From positions 1-64,000 of the forward strand of contig NZ_KZ984556.1 of NCBI RefSeq assembly GCF_003574445.1: DNA of 64,000 bases, written 5' to 3'. A program made the translations under genes and the position numbers. This stretch comes from Streptomyces sp. YIM 130001 (GTDB lineage: Bacteria > Actinomycetota > Actinomycetes > Streptomycetales > Streptomycetaceae). Shown piece by piece: positions 50,492 through 59,201 of the stretch (the stretch's first letter is position 1; each line of letters starts with the position of its first letter). The notes below the pieces were generated by a model, which searched no databases, was not told where the DNA came from, and saw only the letters and a program-made list of their open reading frames with translations.

Positions 50492-51984
50492 AGCGACGGA
50501 GCCTCCTCGAGCAGCGGGTGTCCCCACTTTTCCACGAACGCGGCCTCCACGGCAGCGCCGACCTTGTACAGACGGTCGTCCTTCGTGGCGGGGGCGATGA
50601 TCTGCAGGCCGACCGGCAGTCCGTCCTCCGGCGCGAGGCCGCAGGGCAGGGACATGGCGGCGTTGCCGGCCAGGTTGGTCGGGATGGTGCACAGGTCGGC
50701 GAGGTACATGGCCATCGGGTCGTCGGCACGCTCGCCGATCGGGAAGGCCGTCGTGGGCGTGGTGGGCGATACGAGTACGTCCACCTGCTCGAAGGCCTTC
50801 TCGAAGTCCTGCGTGATCAGGGTGCGCACCTTCTGGGCGCTGCCGTAGTACGCGTCGTAGTAGCCGGAGCTCAGCGCGTAGGTGCCGAGCATGATGCGGC
50901 GCTTGACCTCGTCGCCGAAGCCGTCCTCGCGGGTGAGGGCGGTGACGTCCTCGGCCGAGCGGGTGCCGTCGTCGCCGACCCGGAGGCCGTAGCGCATGGC
51001 GTCGAACCGGGCCAGGTTGGAGGAGCACTCCGAGGGCGCGATCAGGTAGTACGCGGCGAGCGCCTTGTCGAAGGACGGGCAGGAGATCTCGACGACCTCC
51101 GCGCCCAGCTCCTCGAGTACCGCCACGGCCTCGTTGAAGCGCTGCACGACGCCGGCCTGGTAGCCCTCGCCGGCGAACTCCTTGACGACGCCGACGCGCA
51201 TGCCCGCGACCGAGCCGTTGCGCGCGGCGTCGACGACCGCCGGGACCGGGGCGTCGATCGAGGTCGAGTCGAGCGGGTCGTGTCCGGCGATCGCCTCGTG
51301 CAGGAGGGCCGCGTCAAGCACGGTCCTGGCGCAGGGGCCGCCCTGGTCGAGGGAGCTGGAGAAGGCGACCATGCCGTAGCGCGAGACCCCGCCGTAGGTC
51401 GGCTTGACGCCGACCGTGCCGGTGACGGCGGCGGGCTGCCGGATGGAGCCGCCGGTGTCGGTGCCGATCGCGAGCGGTGCCTGGTACGAGGCGAGCGAGG
51501 CGCTGGAGCCGCCGCCGGAGCCGCCGGGGATCCGGGTGAGGTCCCAGGGGTTTCCGGTCGGTCCGTACGCGCTGTTCTCGGTCGAGGACCCCATGGCGAA
51601 CTCGTCCATGTTGGTCTTGCCGAGGATGACCACGTCGGCGGCCTTGAGGCGCTGGGTGACGGTGGCGTCGTACGGCGGGATCCAGCCTTCAAGGATCTTG
51701 GAGCCGACCGTGGTCGGGATGCCCTCGGTGGTGAAGATGTCCTTCAGGGCGAGCGGGACGCCGGCCAGCGGGCCGAGTTCCTCGCCGCGCTCGCGCTTGG
51801 CGTCGACGGCACGGGCCTGGGCGAGCGCGCCCTCGCGGTCGACGTGCAGGAAGGCGTGGACCTTCTCGTCGACGGCCTCGATACGGGCGAGGTGCGCCTC
51901 GGTGACCTCGACGGCGGTGAGCTCGCCGGCCGCGATCTTCGTGGCGATCTCGGCGGCGGTGAGCTTGATGATGCTGTCCGTCAT
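50488..51984 (-). CDS. gatA: Aspartyl/glutamyl-tRNA amidotransferase subunit A
   Basis: This 498-residue amidase-signature enzyme releases ammonia from glutamine for GatB. The Ser-Ser-Lys triad elements are in GVPLALKDIFTTEG (Lys), YGPTGNPWDLTRIPGGSGGGSSASLA (Gly/Ser-rich) and IGTDTGGSIRQPAAVTGTVGVKPTYGGVSR (nucleophilic Ser). Length and motifs are typical. GGGGAGGA lies upstream of the ATG. gatC ends five bases before it and the small gene starts within its stop codon, so the operon is tightly coupled. Confidence 0.97.
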   Translation of the reverse strand: MTDSIIKLTAAEIATKIAAGELTAVEVTEAHLARIEAVDEKVHAFLHVDREGALAQARAVDAKRERGEELGPLAGVPLALKDIFTTEGIPTTVGSKILEGWIPPYDATVTQRLKAADVVILGKTNMDEFAMGSSTENSAYGPTGNPWDLTRIPGGSGGGSSASLASYQAPLAIGTDTGGSIRQPAAVTGTVGVKPTYGGVSRYGMVAFSSSLDQGGPCARTVLDAALLHEAIAGHDPLDSTSIDAPVPAVVDAARNGSVAGMRVGVVKEFAGEGYQAGVVQRFNEAVAVLEELGAEVVEISCPSFDKALAAYYLIAPSECSSNLARFDAMRYGLRVGDDGTRSAEDVTALTREDGFGDEVKRRIMLGTYALSSGYYDAYYGSAQKVRTLITQDFEKAFEQVDVLVSPTTPTTAFPIGERADDPMAMYLADLCTIPTNLAGNAAMSLPCGLAPEDGLPVGLQIIAPATKDDRLYKVGAAVEAAFVEKWGHPLLEEAPSL

Positions 51985-51989
51985 GGTGA

Positions 51990-52286
51990 TCAGTCCTCCC
52001 CCAGGATCTGCGGGACCTTGAACTTCTGCTGCTCCTGGGCGGGAGCGCCGGAGAGCGCCTGCTCGGGGCTGAGCGACGGCCGCACCTCGTCCGGGCGCAT
52101 GACGTTCGTCAGCGGCAGCGGGTGGGACGTGGGCGGTACGTCTTGGTCGGCGACCTCGGATACGCGGGCGACGGCGCCGATGATGTCGTCGAGCTGTCCC
52201 GCGAAGTGGTCGAGCTCCTCGTCCTTCAGCTCCAGACGTGCGAGGTGGGCGAGGTGGGCGACCTCCTCACGCGTGATGCCAGGCAT
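51990..52286 (-). CDS. gatC: Aspartyl/glutamyl-tRNA amidotransferase subunit C
   Basis: This 98-residue GatC stabilises GatA within the amidotransferase. The pattern MPGITREEVAHLAHLARLEL, DDIIGAVARVSEVADQDVPPTSHPLPLTNVMRPDEV and the C-terminal KFKVPQIL are diagnostic. ATG at 52286 gives the family N-terminus, with GAGGA upstream; the longer open frame reads into a repeat region. First gene of the gat operon. Confidence 0.96.
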   Translation of the reverse strand: MPGITREEVAHLAHLARLELKDEELDHFAGQLDDIIGAVARVSEVADQDVPPTSHPLPLTNVMRPDEVRPSLSPEQALSGAPAQEQQKFKVPQILGED

Positions 52287-52432
52287 GCGGATCCTCACTG
52301 GGGTGACTTCTGGGCTTGTTTCGGTTGCCCCAATCCTATGGGGCTTGGGCCCGTGCCATGTCCCTCGGGCCGGGGGGTGATATGTCCGGGCTCCGGTCTT
52401 GGATCTGTCCAGGCCACGGCCTGGCGGCCTTG

Positions 52433-52454
52433 TCCTCAATCGCCGGACGGGCTT
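52433..52454. repeat. Streptomyces intergenic element, plus-strand copy
   Basis: TCCTCAATCGCCGGACGGGCTT matches, with one difference, the minus-strand sequence at 52771-52750, so the two copies form an inverted pair about 295 bases apart around the minisatellite. Confidence 0.75.
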
Positions 52455-52487
52455 TGTTTTGCCGGACGGGTCGGTGTGTGCGGCCTG

Positions 52488-52628
52488 GGGAACAACAAGT
52501 TGGTCCGGCTCAGGAACACAAGTTGCTCCGACTCGGGAACAACAAGCTGGTCCCGCTCAGGAACACAAACTGCCCCGACTCGGGAACAACAAGCTGGTCC
52601 CGCTCAGGAACACAAACTGCCCCTGCCG
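52488..52628. repeat. Minisatellite: three copies of a 47-base unit
   Basis: Units begin at 52488, 52535 and 52582. Each has two related halves, one opening GGGAACAACAAG and the other GGAACACAA. The second and third copies are almost identical, the first differs by several substitutions. Confidence 0.9.
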
Positions 52629-52745
52629 GGGAAAATCGGGTTGCTCAGGCTCGGGAAAATCGAGTTGCTCAGGCGACCGGGGAGTTCAAGCCTGAGTTCA
52701 AGCCCTCCGACAGTTCAAGCGCTCCGACGCTTCGAGCCCCCGGTG
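52629..52745. repeat. Related shorter repeats after the minisatellite
   Basis: Two copies of a 23-24-base unit (GGGAAAATCGGGTTGCTCAG and GGGAAAATCGAGTTGCTCAG) are followed by four spaced AGTTCAAGC / GTTCAAGC motifs up to 52752. Confidence 0.75.
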
Positions 52746-52747
52746 GT

Positions 52748-52795
52748 TCAAGCCCCTCCGGCGATTGAGGAGCGGGGACCGGGGCGGAGCCCTGT
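52748..52795. repeat. Streptomyces intergenic element overlapping the rmdB 3' end
   Basis: CCTCCGGCGATTGAGGAGCG followed by GGGACCGGGGCGGAGCCC resembles the copy near 26393-26436. It supplies the last codons and the stop codon of the rmdB-like gene. Confidence 0.65.
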
Positions 52796-55006
52796 GTCGT
52801 GGAGGTCTGTGGTGTGGGGCTCTGGGGCGTTCGCGTTCGCGTCCGCGGGTGCCGGCTGTGGGGAGGAGGGCTCCTCGGGGGCCTCCTCCGTGTCGGCCGG
52901 GGCCGTGGAGGTGGATTCCACTCCCGCAGCGGCCGCCGCCGCAGCCGCGGCGAGCAGTTCTGCCGGGCGCTGCCAGCCGCGCGATCCGCGCGCCCTGAGC
53001 CACGCGGTCGTCTCGTCCGGCGGCATCGCGGCGGCGACCAGCCAGCCCTGCACCGCGTCGCAGCCGAGATCCCGCAGCCGCTCCCAGGTCTCGTCGTCCT
53101 CGACGCCCTCGGCCACGACCAGGAGTCCGAGGGAATGTGCGAGGTCGACGGTGCAACGGACGATCTCCGCGTCCTCGTTGTCCACCGCGAGGCGGGCGAC
53201 GAACGAACGGTCGATCTTGAGCTCGCTGACCGGCAGCCGTCGCAGGTGAACGAGCGAGGAGTACCCCGTACCGAAGTCGTCGAGAGACATCTTGACGCCG
53301 TGGCCGGTGAGCGCGGCGAGGGTGTCCGCGGCGCGCTGCGGGTCCTCGAGCAGGACGTGCTCGGTGATCTCCAGCTGGAGCGCGCCCGCCGGTACGCCGT
53401 GCCGGGCGAGCCGCGCGGCGACCGCGCCCGCGAAGCCGGGGCTGTGGACGTCACGCGGTGAGACGTTCACCGCGACCGGCACGTTCAGCCCCTTGGCCTG
53501 CCAGATCGCGACCTGGGCGAGGGCCGTCTCCAGGACGTACTCGGTCAGGTGCGGCATCAGGCCGGAGGACTCGGCGATGGCGATGAACTCGTCCGGCGGG
53601 ACCTTGCCGCGCTCCGGATGCACCCAGCGCACCAGCGCCTCGAGCCCGGCCACCTGGCCGTCGAAGCGGACCTTGGGCTGGTAGTGCAGTTCGACCTCTC
53701 CGGCGTCGAGGGCACGGCGCAGGTCGCCGAGGAGCCCGAGCCGGTCGGGGGTGTTGGAGTCGCGCTTCGACTCGTAGACCTCGACGCCGGTGCGGTCCCG
53801 CTTGGCCTGGTACATCGCGACGTCGGCCCGGCGCAGCAGTCCCTCGACGTCGAGCGCGTGGTCCGGATAGACGGCGAGACCGGCGCTGGCCTCCAGGACC
53901 AGGGTCAGGCCGTCCAGGTCGAGCGGGGAGCTGAGCTCGGCGGCGAGGGTGCGGGCCAGGCGCTTGGCACTGGTGGCCGAGTCGCAGGCGGGCAGCAGCA
54001 CCGCGAACTCGTCGCCGCCGAGCCGCGCTGCCTCCGCGCCCTTCGGCAGCGCCCGGCGCAGCCGGTCGGCGATCTGCAACAGGAGCCGGTCACCGGCGAG
54101 ATGACCGAGTGTGTCGTTCACCGAACGGAACCGGTCGAGGTCGATCAGGACGAGTGCGGAACGCGCCCCGGCCTGCTCGGCGTCGTCCAGGGCCGTCCAG
54201 GCGCGCTCCAGGAGCCACTGACGGTTGGGCAGTCCGGTGAGCGGGTCGCGCAGTTGCTCCTCGGCCCGCACCCGGGCGATCCAGAGCGTGGAGTCGAGTG
54301 CGATGAGCGGTACGGCGAAGAGCGGGAGCAGCACCGGAAGCGCGACCGCGACCACGCAGATCAGCGGAGCGATACCGAGCAGCGCGGCGCAGACGAGAGC
54401 CTGCCGGACGAGCGCGGTACGGGCCGCGGTGGGCAGGCCGACCGGGTGCGGAGCGTGCGCGTACCAGAGCAGGAGCCGGGTGGTCACCAGGTAGGCGGCG
54501 GCGACCAGGGCGATCTCGGGAGCGCTCCAGAGCGTCCAGTCGGCCGGCGGCCACGGGTTCTCGACGGAGGGGGTCTGACCGAAGGCGGCGAGTACGAGCG
54601 CGCCCGTACCGATGCCGACGATGTCGACGGATCCGTGCAGGATGCCCTGCCACCAGCGATTACGCCGGGCTGCTGCGACCAGGACGACGACGGTGAGACT
54701 GACCATGGCCGCGGTCGCCCAGCCGTAGAGCAGCAGGACCGCGAGGGTGAGGGCCGCGCCGGATCCGGTGCCGCCCCACCATCGGCCGCGTCCCAGAGCG
54801 ACCAGGTGACCGACGATGACGCCGGTCAGCGCGGCCAGCGACCAGCCCACCGTCGAACCGGGGAACAGCGCGTGCTCCCCGATGAACGCCCGGACGACGC
54901 CCACGGCGAGCAGGGCGCTGGCCGCGGCCACGACGGCGCCGGGCAGGGCGCGCAGCACGACGCGGCGCAGCCGAACTCCCGTGTCGGCGCTCTCGGTCGG
55001 TCCCAT
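52748..55006 (-). CDS. rmdB: Membrane GGDEF-EAL c-di-GMP turnover protein
   Basis: This 752-residue protein has an N-terminal sensor with about eight membrane helices (to 245), then GGDEF with intact ARLGGDEF (330-334) and EAL with intact LEALVRW, VNVSPRDV, ITEHVLLED and SLDDFGTGYSSL. Phosphodiesterase activity is therefore expected. From memory it corresponds to RmdB of S. coelicolor, a c-di-GMP phosphodiesterase affecting differentiation. An Ala/Pro-rich tail follows, and the last residues (GLRPGPRSSIAGGA) and stop codon are encoded by a copy of the Streptomyces intergenic element. ATG 55006 has AGAGGG about six bases upstream; GTG 55021 is the alternative. Confidence 0.88.
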   Translation of the reverse strand: MGPTESADTGVRLRRVVLRALPGAVVAAASALLAVGVVRAFIGEHALFPGSTVGWSLAALTGVIVGHLVALGRGRWWGGTGSGAALTLAVLLLYGWATAAMVSLTVVVLVAAARRNRWWQGILHGSVDIVGIGTGALVLAAFGQTPSVENPWPPADWTLWSAPEIALVAAAYLVTTRLLLWYAHAPHPVGLPTAARTALVRQALVCAALLGIAPLICVVAVALPVLLPLFAVPLIALDSTLWIARVRAEEQLRDPLTGLPNRQWLLERAWTALDDAEQAGARSALVLIDLDRFRSVNDTLGHLAGDRLLLQIADRLRRALPKGAEAARLGGDEFAVLLPACDSATSAKRLARTLAAELSSPLDLDGLTLVLEASAGLAVYPDHALDVEGLLRRADVAMYQAKRDRTGVEVYESKRDSNTPDRLGLLGDLRRALDAGEVELHYQPKVRFDGQVAGLEALVRWVHPERGKVPPDEFIAIAESSGLMPHLTEYVLETALAQVAIWQAKGLNVPVAVNVSPRDVHSPGFAGAVAARLARHGVPAGALQLEITEHVLLEDPQRAADTLAALTGHGVKMSLDDFGTGYSSLVHLRRLPVSELKIDRSFVARLAVDNEDAEIVRCTVDLAHSLGLLVVAEGVEDDETWERLRDLGCDAVQGWLVAAAMPPDETTAWLRARGSRGWQRPAELLAAAAAAAAAGVESTSTAPADTEEAPEEPSSPQPAPADANANAPEPHTTDLHDTGLRPGPRSSIAGGA

Positions 55007-55270
55007 TCCCGTCCCTCTCACGGCCGGCCGCCCCTGCCTGGTGGGCCGAGCCGGAAGTCACCCGTGCGCAGTCCACGACCACCCCGCCACCACGCTCCGG
55101 TGGAGCGGGACCCGGACCCGTCGAACAACGGGCCCGCGAGGCACAACTGGCGCACCCCTCAACAGTAGGCCGCAGAAGGCCTCCACGGGCAGCGGTCCAC
55201 CACGGTTGCCCGAATGCGACCCGGCCACCCGTATGCATCTGGTATGCGCCGAACGGGTGGCCTTGAACCG

Positions 55271-57460
55271 CTACTCCTCGGCCGGCAGGGCCACTTCACG
55301 GGCCGCGTCCGGTCCCTGTTCGAGCAGGACGGTGAAGCCCTCCTCGTTGAGTACGGGCACCTTGAGCTGCATGGCCTTGTCGTACTTCGATCCCGGGTTG
55401 TCACCGACGACGACGAATCCGGTCTTCTTCGAAACGGATCCGGCGACCTTGGCGCCGAGGGTCTGCAGTGCCTCCTTTGCGCCGTCCCGGGTATGGCCGA
55501 CAAGCGTCCCTGTCACGACGACGGTCAGCCCGGCGAGGGGCCGCGGCCCCTCGTCGGCCGCGCCTTCCTCCTCCGTCCGCACGCCCGCGGCCCGCCACTT
55601 GCGCAGGATCTCGCGGTGCCAGTCCTCCTCGAACCACTGCTTGAGGGAGGCCGCGATCGTCGGCCCGACACCCTCGACGGCCGCGAGTTCGGCCTCCTCG
55701 GCCTGCTCGATCCGCTCCAGGGAGCGGAACTCGCGGGCGAGCGCCTCGGCGGCGACCGGACCGACATGGCGGATCGACAGGCCGGTGAGCACGCGTGCGA
55801 GGGGCCTTTCCTTGGCCGCCGCGATGTTCTCCAGCATGGCGAGGGTGTTGGTCTTGGCCTCGCCCTTCTGGTTGGCGAAGAAGGTGACGACCTTGTCCTC
55901 GCCGGTCTTCGGATCCCGCTTCGGCAGGCCGGTGTCCTGGTCGAGTACGTACGACTTGATGGGCAGGAGCTGCTCGACCGTGAGGTCGAAGAGGTCGCCC
56001 TCGTCGCGCAGCGGCGGCTCGGCGGGCTCGAGCGGCTGGGTCAGGGCGGTGGCGGCTACATAGCCGAAGTTCTCGATGTCGAGGCACTTGCGGCCGGCCA
56101 GGTAATAGAGGCGCTCGCGCAACTGGGCTGGGCAGGAGCGGGAGTTGGGGCAGCGCAGGTCGATGTCCCCCTCCTTCATCGGCCGCAGCGCGGTACCGCA
56201 CTCGGGGCACTCGGCCGGCATCACGAACTCCCGCTCGCTGCCGTCCCGCAGGTCCGCGACGGGTCCGAGGATCTCCGGGATGACGTCGCCCGCCTTGCGG
56301 AGCACCACCGTGTCACCGATGAACACGCCCTTGGCCTTGACCACGTCCTGGTTGTGCAGGGTGGCGAACTCGACCTCGGATCCGGCCACGGTCACCGGCT
56401 CGACCTGGGCGTACGGCGTGACGCGGCCGGTGCGGCCGACGCCGACCTTGATGTCGACCAGCTTGGTGTTGACCTCTTCGGGCGGGTACTTCCAGGCGAT
56501 CGCCCAGCGCGGGGCCCGCGAGGTGCTGCCGAGCCGGCCCTGCAGCGGGATCTCGTCGAGCTTGACGACGACGCCGTCGATCTCGTGCTCCACCGAGTGC
56601 CGGTTCTCGCCGAAGTACGTGATGAAGTCCCTGACGCCCGCGAGGTCGTCCACCACGCGGTTGTGCTTGGCGGTGGGCAGGCCCCACTCGCGCAGCAGGT
56701 CGTAGGCGTGCGAGAGGCAGTCGATGTCGAAGCCCTCGCGGGCGCCGATGCCGTGCACGACCATGTGCAGCGGCCGGGTGGCAGTGACGCGCGGGTCCTT
56801 CTGGCGCAGTGAACCCGCCGCCGCGTTACGCGGGTTGGCGAAGGGCTTGTCGCCGGACTCCACCAGGCCGGCGTTCAGCTCCTCGAAGGCCTCCATCGGG
56901 AAGAAGACCTCGCCCCTGATCTCGACCAGATCGGGGATGCGCTCGCCCTTGAGGCGCTCCGGGATGTCCACGATGGTGCGGACGTTGGGCGTGATGTCCT
57001 CGCCCGTGCGGCCGTCGCCGCGGGTGGCTCCGCGAGTCAGCCGGCCGTGCTCGTACGTCAGATTGACCGCGAGGCCGTCGATCTTCAGTTCGCAGAGGAA
57101 GTGGTGGTCGCCGGTGCCGACGTCCTTGGCCACGCGGTCGGCCCAGGAGGCGAGTTCCTCGTCGTCGAAGGCGTTGTCCAGGGAGAGCATGCGCTCGCGG
57201 TGCTCGACGGAGGTGAACTCCGTCGCGTAGGCGCCCGCGACCTTCTGGGTGGGCGAATCGGGGGTCCTGAGCTCGCCGTACTGCTCCTCGAGCGCCTCGA
57301 GGGAACGCAGCAGCCGGTCGAACTCGCCGTCGCTGACGACGGGTTGGTCCTTCACGTAGTACCGGAAGCGGTGCTCCTCGATCTGCTCGGCGAGCTCCGC
57401 GTGCTGCTCCCGTACCTGCGCGGGCACCGATGATTGCTGTGCGTCCTTGTCGCCGGCCAC
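55271..57460 (-). CDS. ligA: NAD-dependent DNA ligase
   Basis: In this 729-residue LigA all domains are in order: Ia (HRFRYYVKDQPVVSDGEFDRL), adenylation with catalytic Lys126 in CELKIDGLAV, OB fold (GSTSRAPRWAIAWKYPPEE), four-Cys zinc finger (CPECGTAL ... CPNSRSCPAQ), helix-hairpin-helix repeats and a C-terminal BRCT domain (LAGLTVVVTGTLVGHTRDGAKEALQTLGAKV). It seals nicks using NAD+ and is essential in bacteria. GTG start with GGGAGG about ten bases upstream. It lies 17 bases after the MetE-like gene, so it is part of a three-gene operon with the SDR. Confidence 0.98.
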   Translation of the reverse strand: MAGDKDAQQSSVPAQVREQHAELAEQIEEHRFRYYVKDQPVVSDGEFDRLLRSLEALEEQYGELRTPDSPTQKVAGAYATEFTSVEHRERMLSLDNAFDDEELASWADRVAKDVGTGDHHFLCELKIDGLAVNLTYEHGRLTRGATRGDGRTGEDITPNVRTIVDIPERLKGERIPDLVEIRGEVFFPMEAFEELNAGLVESGDKPFANPRNAAAGSLRQKDPRVTATRPLHMVVHGIGAREGFDIDCLSHAYDLLREWGLPTAKHNRVVDDLAGVRDFITYFGENRHSVEHEIDGVVVKLDEIPLQGRLGSTSRAPRWAIAWKYPPEEVNTKLVDIKVGVGRTGRVTPYAQVEPVTVAGSEVEFATLHNQDVVKAKGVFIGDTVVLRKAGDVIPEILGPVADLRDGSEREFVMPAECPECGTALRPMKEGDIDLRCPNSRSCPAQLRERLYYLAGRKCLDIENFGYVAATALTQPLEPAEPPLRDEGDLFDLTVEQLLPIKSYVLDQDTGLPKRDPKTGEDKVVTFFANQKGEAKTNTLAMLENIAAAKERPLARVLTGLSIRHVGPVAAEALAREFRSLERIEQAEEAELAAVEGVGPTIAASLKQWFEEDWHREILRKWRAAGVRTEEEGAADEGPRPLAGLTVVVTGTLVGHTRDGAKEALQTLGAKVAGSVSKKTGFVVVGDNPGSKYDKAMQLKVPVLNEEGFTVLLEQGPDAAREVALPAEE

Positions 57461-57477
57461 GTCTTTACGTCCTCCCG

Positions 57478-58464
57478 TTACTCAGGGTTGTCCGCGAGCG
57501 ATCTCGCCGCCCGGACGCACTGGGCAAGTGCCGCGCGGGCGTACCCGGGAGAGGCTCCCGCGAGTCCGCACGACGGCGTGACGACGACCGACTCCGCGAG
57601 GGAGTCCGGAGCCAGCCCCAGCCTGCGCCACAGCGTCCTGACACCACTGACGTTACTGGCCGGGTCTGACAATGGGGCGTCCAGCGACGGCACGACGCCG
57701 GCGAACAGCACGGTGCCCGCCTCGACGGCCTCCCCGACCGTGTCCTCGTCACGCTCGGTGAGCAGTGCGGCATCGAAGGACACTCCGGATACACCGGCCC
57801 GACGCAGCAGGGCGAACGGCACATCGGGGGCGCAGGAATGGACCACCGACGCCCCGTCGTGCACGGCGAGCACCTCGCGCAGCCCGTCCTCGGCGACCTG
57901 CCGGTCCACCGTGCGATGCGTCCGGTAACCGCTGGCCGTCCTCACCTGACCGCGCAGCACCGCGGTCAAAGACGGCTCGTCGAGCTGCAGGACCACGTCG
58001 GCGCCCGGCACTCTGCGGGCGACTTCGGCGAGGTGGTCGCGCAAACCTTCGGCGAGCGAGGCGGTGAGGTCGCGGCAGGCTCCCGGGTCGCCGAGTACCG
58101 CCTCGCCGCCGCGGAGTTCGAGCGCCGCGGCGAGCGTCCAGGGGCCGACGGCCTGCACCTTGAGCGGCCCCCGGTAGCCCTGGGTGAACTCCTCCAGGGC
58201 GTCCAGGTCCTCGCCGAGGTACGAGCGGGCACGCCGTGTGTCGCGGCCGGGGCGGTCGCTGATGCGCCAGCCGCTGGGCTCCACGTGCGCGTACATCTCG
58301 ACGAGCAGGCCGATGGTGCGCCCGATCATGTCGGCGCCCGGGCCGCGCGCGGGCAGTTCGGGCAGGTGCGGGAAGGCCTCGAAGGAGCCGGTGACGGTCT
58401 TGGCCGCCTCGCGGGCGTCGGTGCCGGGCATCGAGCCGATGCCGGTCGCGGGTCCGAGGGTCAC
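57478..58464 (-). CDS. Cobalamin-independent methionine synthase (MetE C-terminal) family protein
   Basis: This 328-residue protein corresponds only to the C-terminal catalytic half of MetE. Zinc ligands are kept: His and Cys in SVVHSCAPD and the later Cys in VVTPSCGLAGAS. N-terminal GIGSMPGTDAREA and VQLDEPSLTAVL fit the stand-alone UROD/MetE_C group. Whether it makes methionine or handles another methyl transfer is not known; full-length MetE is about 750 residues. Its GTG start overlaps the SDR stop codon (GTGA) and ligA follows 17 bases later. Confidence 0.85.
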   Translation of the reverse strand: MTLGPATGIGSMPGTDAREAAKTVTGSFEAFPHLPELPARGPGADMIGRTIGLLVEMYAHVEPSGWRISDRPGRDTRRARSYLGEDLDALEEFTQGYRGPLKVQAVGPWTLAAALELRGGEAVLGDPGACRDLTASLAEGLRDHLAEVARRVPGADVVLQLDEPSLTAVLRGQVRTASGYRTHRTVDRQVAEDGLREVLAVHDGASVVHSCAPDVPFALLRRAGVSGVSFDAALLTERDEDTVGEAVEAGTVLFAGVVPSLDAPLSDPASNVSGVRTLWRRLGLAPDSLAESVVVTPSCGLAGASPGYARAALAQCVRAARSLADNPE

Positions 58465-59159
58465 CGGGCACGCCGTCCGGGCCGCACCGTCAGGTCGTGG
58501 ACGGCGGCGTCGCGCGGCAGGTCGAGGGCGCTGAGGACCGTCGTCGCCACCGACTCCGGGTCGATCCAGGCGGCGGCGTCGTACTCCTTGCCCTCCTGCT
58601 GGTGCACCTTGGCCTGCATGGGGCTCGCGGTGCGGCCGGGGTAGACCGAGGTGACCCGGACGCCGGCTCCCTGCTCCTCCTCGCGCAGCGCGTCCGCGAG
58701 GGCCTTCAGGCCGTGCTTGGAGGCGGCGTACGCGGACCAGTCGGCGTGCGCGGCGAGTCCGGCGCCCGAGTTGACGAAGATCACCTGGCCCTGGGAGAGC
58801 CGGAGTTGGGGCAGCAGGTGCCGGGTGAGCTCGGCCGGAGCGACGAGGTTGACGTCCAGTTGGGCGCGCCAGACCTTCGGGGTCAGATCACCCACGGCGC
58901 CGAGGTCGACGATGCCGGCGATGTGCAGCAGGCTGTCGACCCGCTCGGGCATCGGCTGGTGGGAGAACGCCCAGGAGAGGCGCTCCGGTTCGGCCAGGTC
59001 GCCGACCAGGGTGCGGGCGCCGGGCAGCGCGGCAGCCAGTTCCTTGGCACGGCCGGCGTCCCGTGCGAGCAGTACGAGCTCGTCTCCGCGCGCGTGCAGA
59101 CGGCGGGCGACCGCCGCGCCGATACCGGAACCCGCGCCGGTGATCACATGTGTAGCCAT
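58461..59159 (-). CDS. Short-chain dehydrogenase/reductase
   Basis: This 232-residue classical SDR has the cofactor loop VITGAGSGIGAAVARRL, LHIAGIV (the NAG position), catalytic Ser in FVNSGAGLAAHADW and the YAASKHG motif with Tyr and Lys. Substrate unknown. MATHVITGAG at 59159 is chosen as start (GGGA about ten bases upstream); MVRMATH at 59168 is possible. Stop codon overlaps the start of the MetE-like gene, making an SDR-MetE-like-ligA operon. Confidence 0.88.
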   Translation of the reverse strand: MATHVITGAGSGIGAAVARRLHARGDELVLLARDAGRAKELAAALPGARTLVGDLAEPERLSWAFSHQPMPERVDSLLHIAGIVDLGAVGDLTPKVWRAQLDVNLVAPAELTRHLLPQLRLSQGQVIFVNSGAGLAAHADWSAYAASKHGLKALADALREEEQGAGVRVTSVYPGRTASPMQAKVHQQEGKEYDAAAWIDPESVATTVLSALDLPRDAAVHDLTVRPGRRAR

Positions 59160-59201
59160 GCGCACCATCGTCCCATCAGGCAGCGGTCCCGCACGCACCC
59201 G

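Larger units (their letters stand above)
52287..52747. other. Repeat-rich region upstream of gatC
   Basis: The 461 bases hold the gatC promoter, two inverted copies of the Streptomyces intergenic element (52433-52454 and 52750-52771, the latter just inside the rmdB-like 3' end) and, between them, a nested minisatellite. Open frames here merely translate the repeats. Confidence 0.65.

Noticed and set aside
52488..52628. Possible CRISPR array or plasmid-type iterons
   Set aside because: Units are contiguous and internally repetitive with no unique spacers, and no rep or cas gene is nearby.
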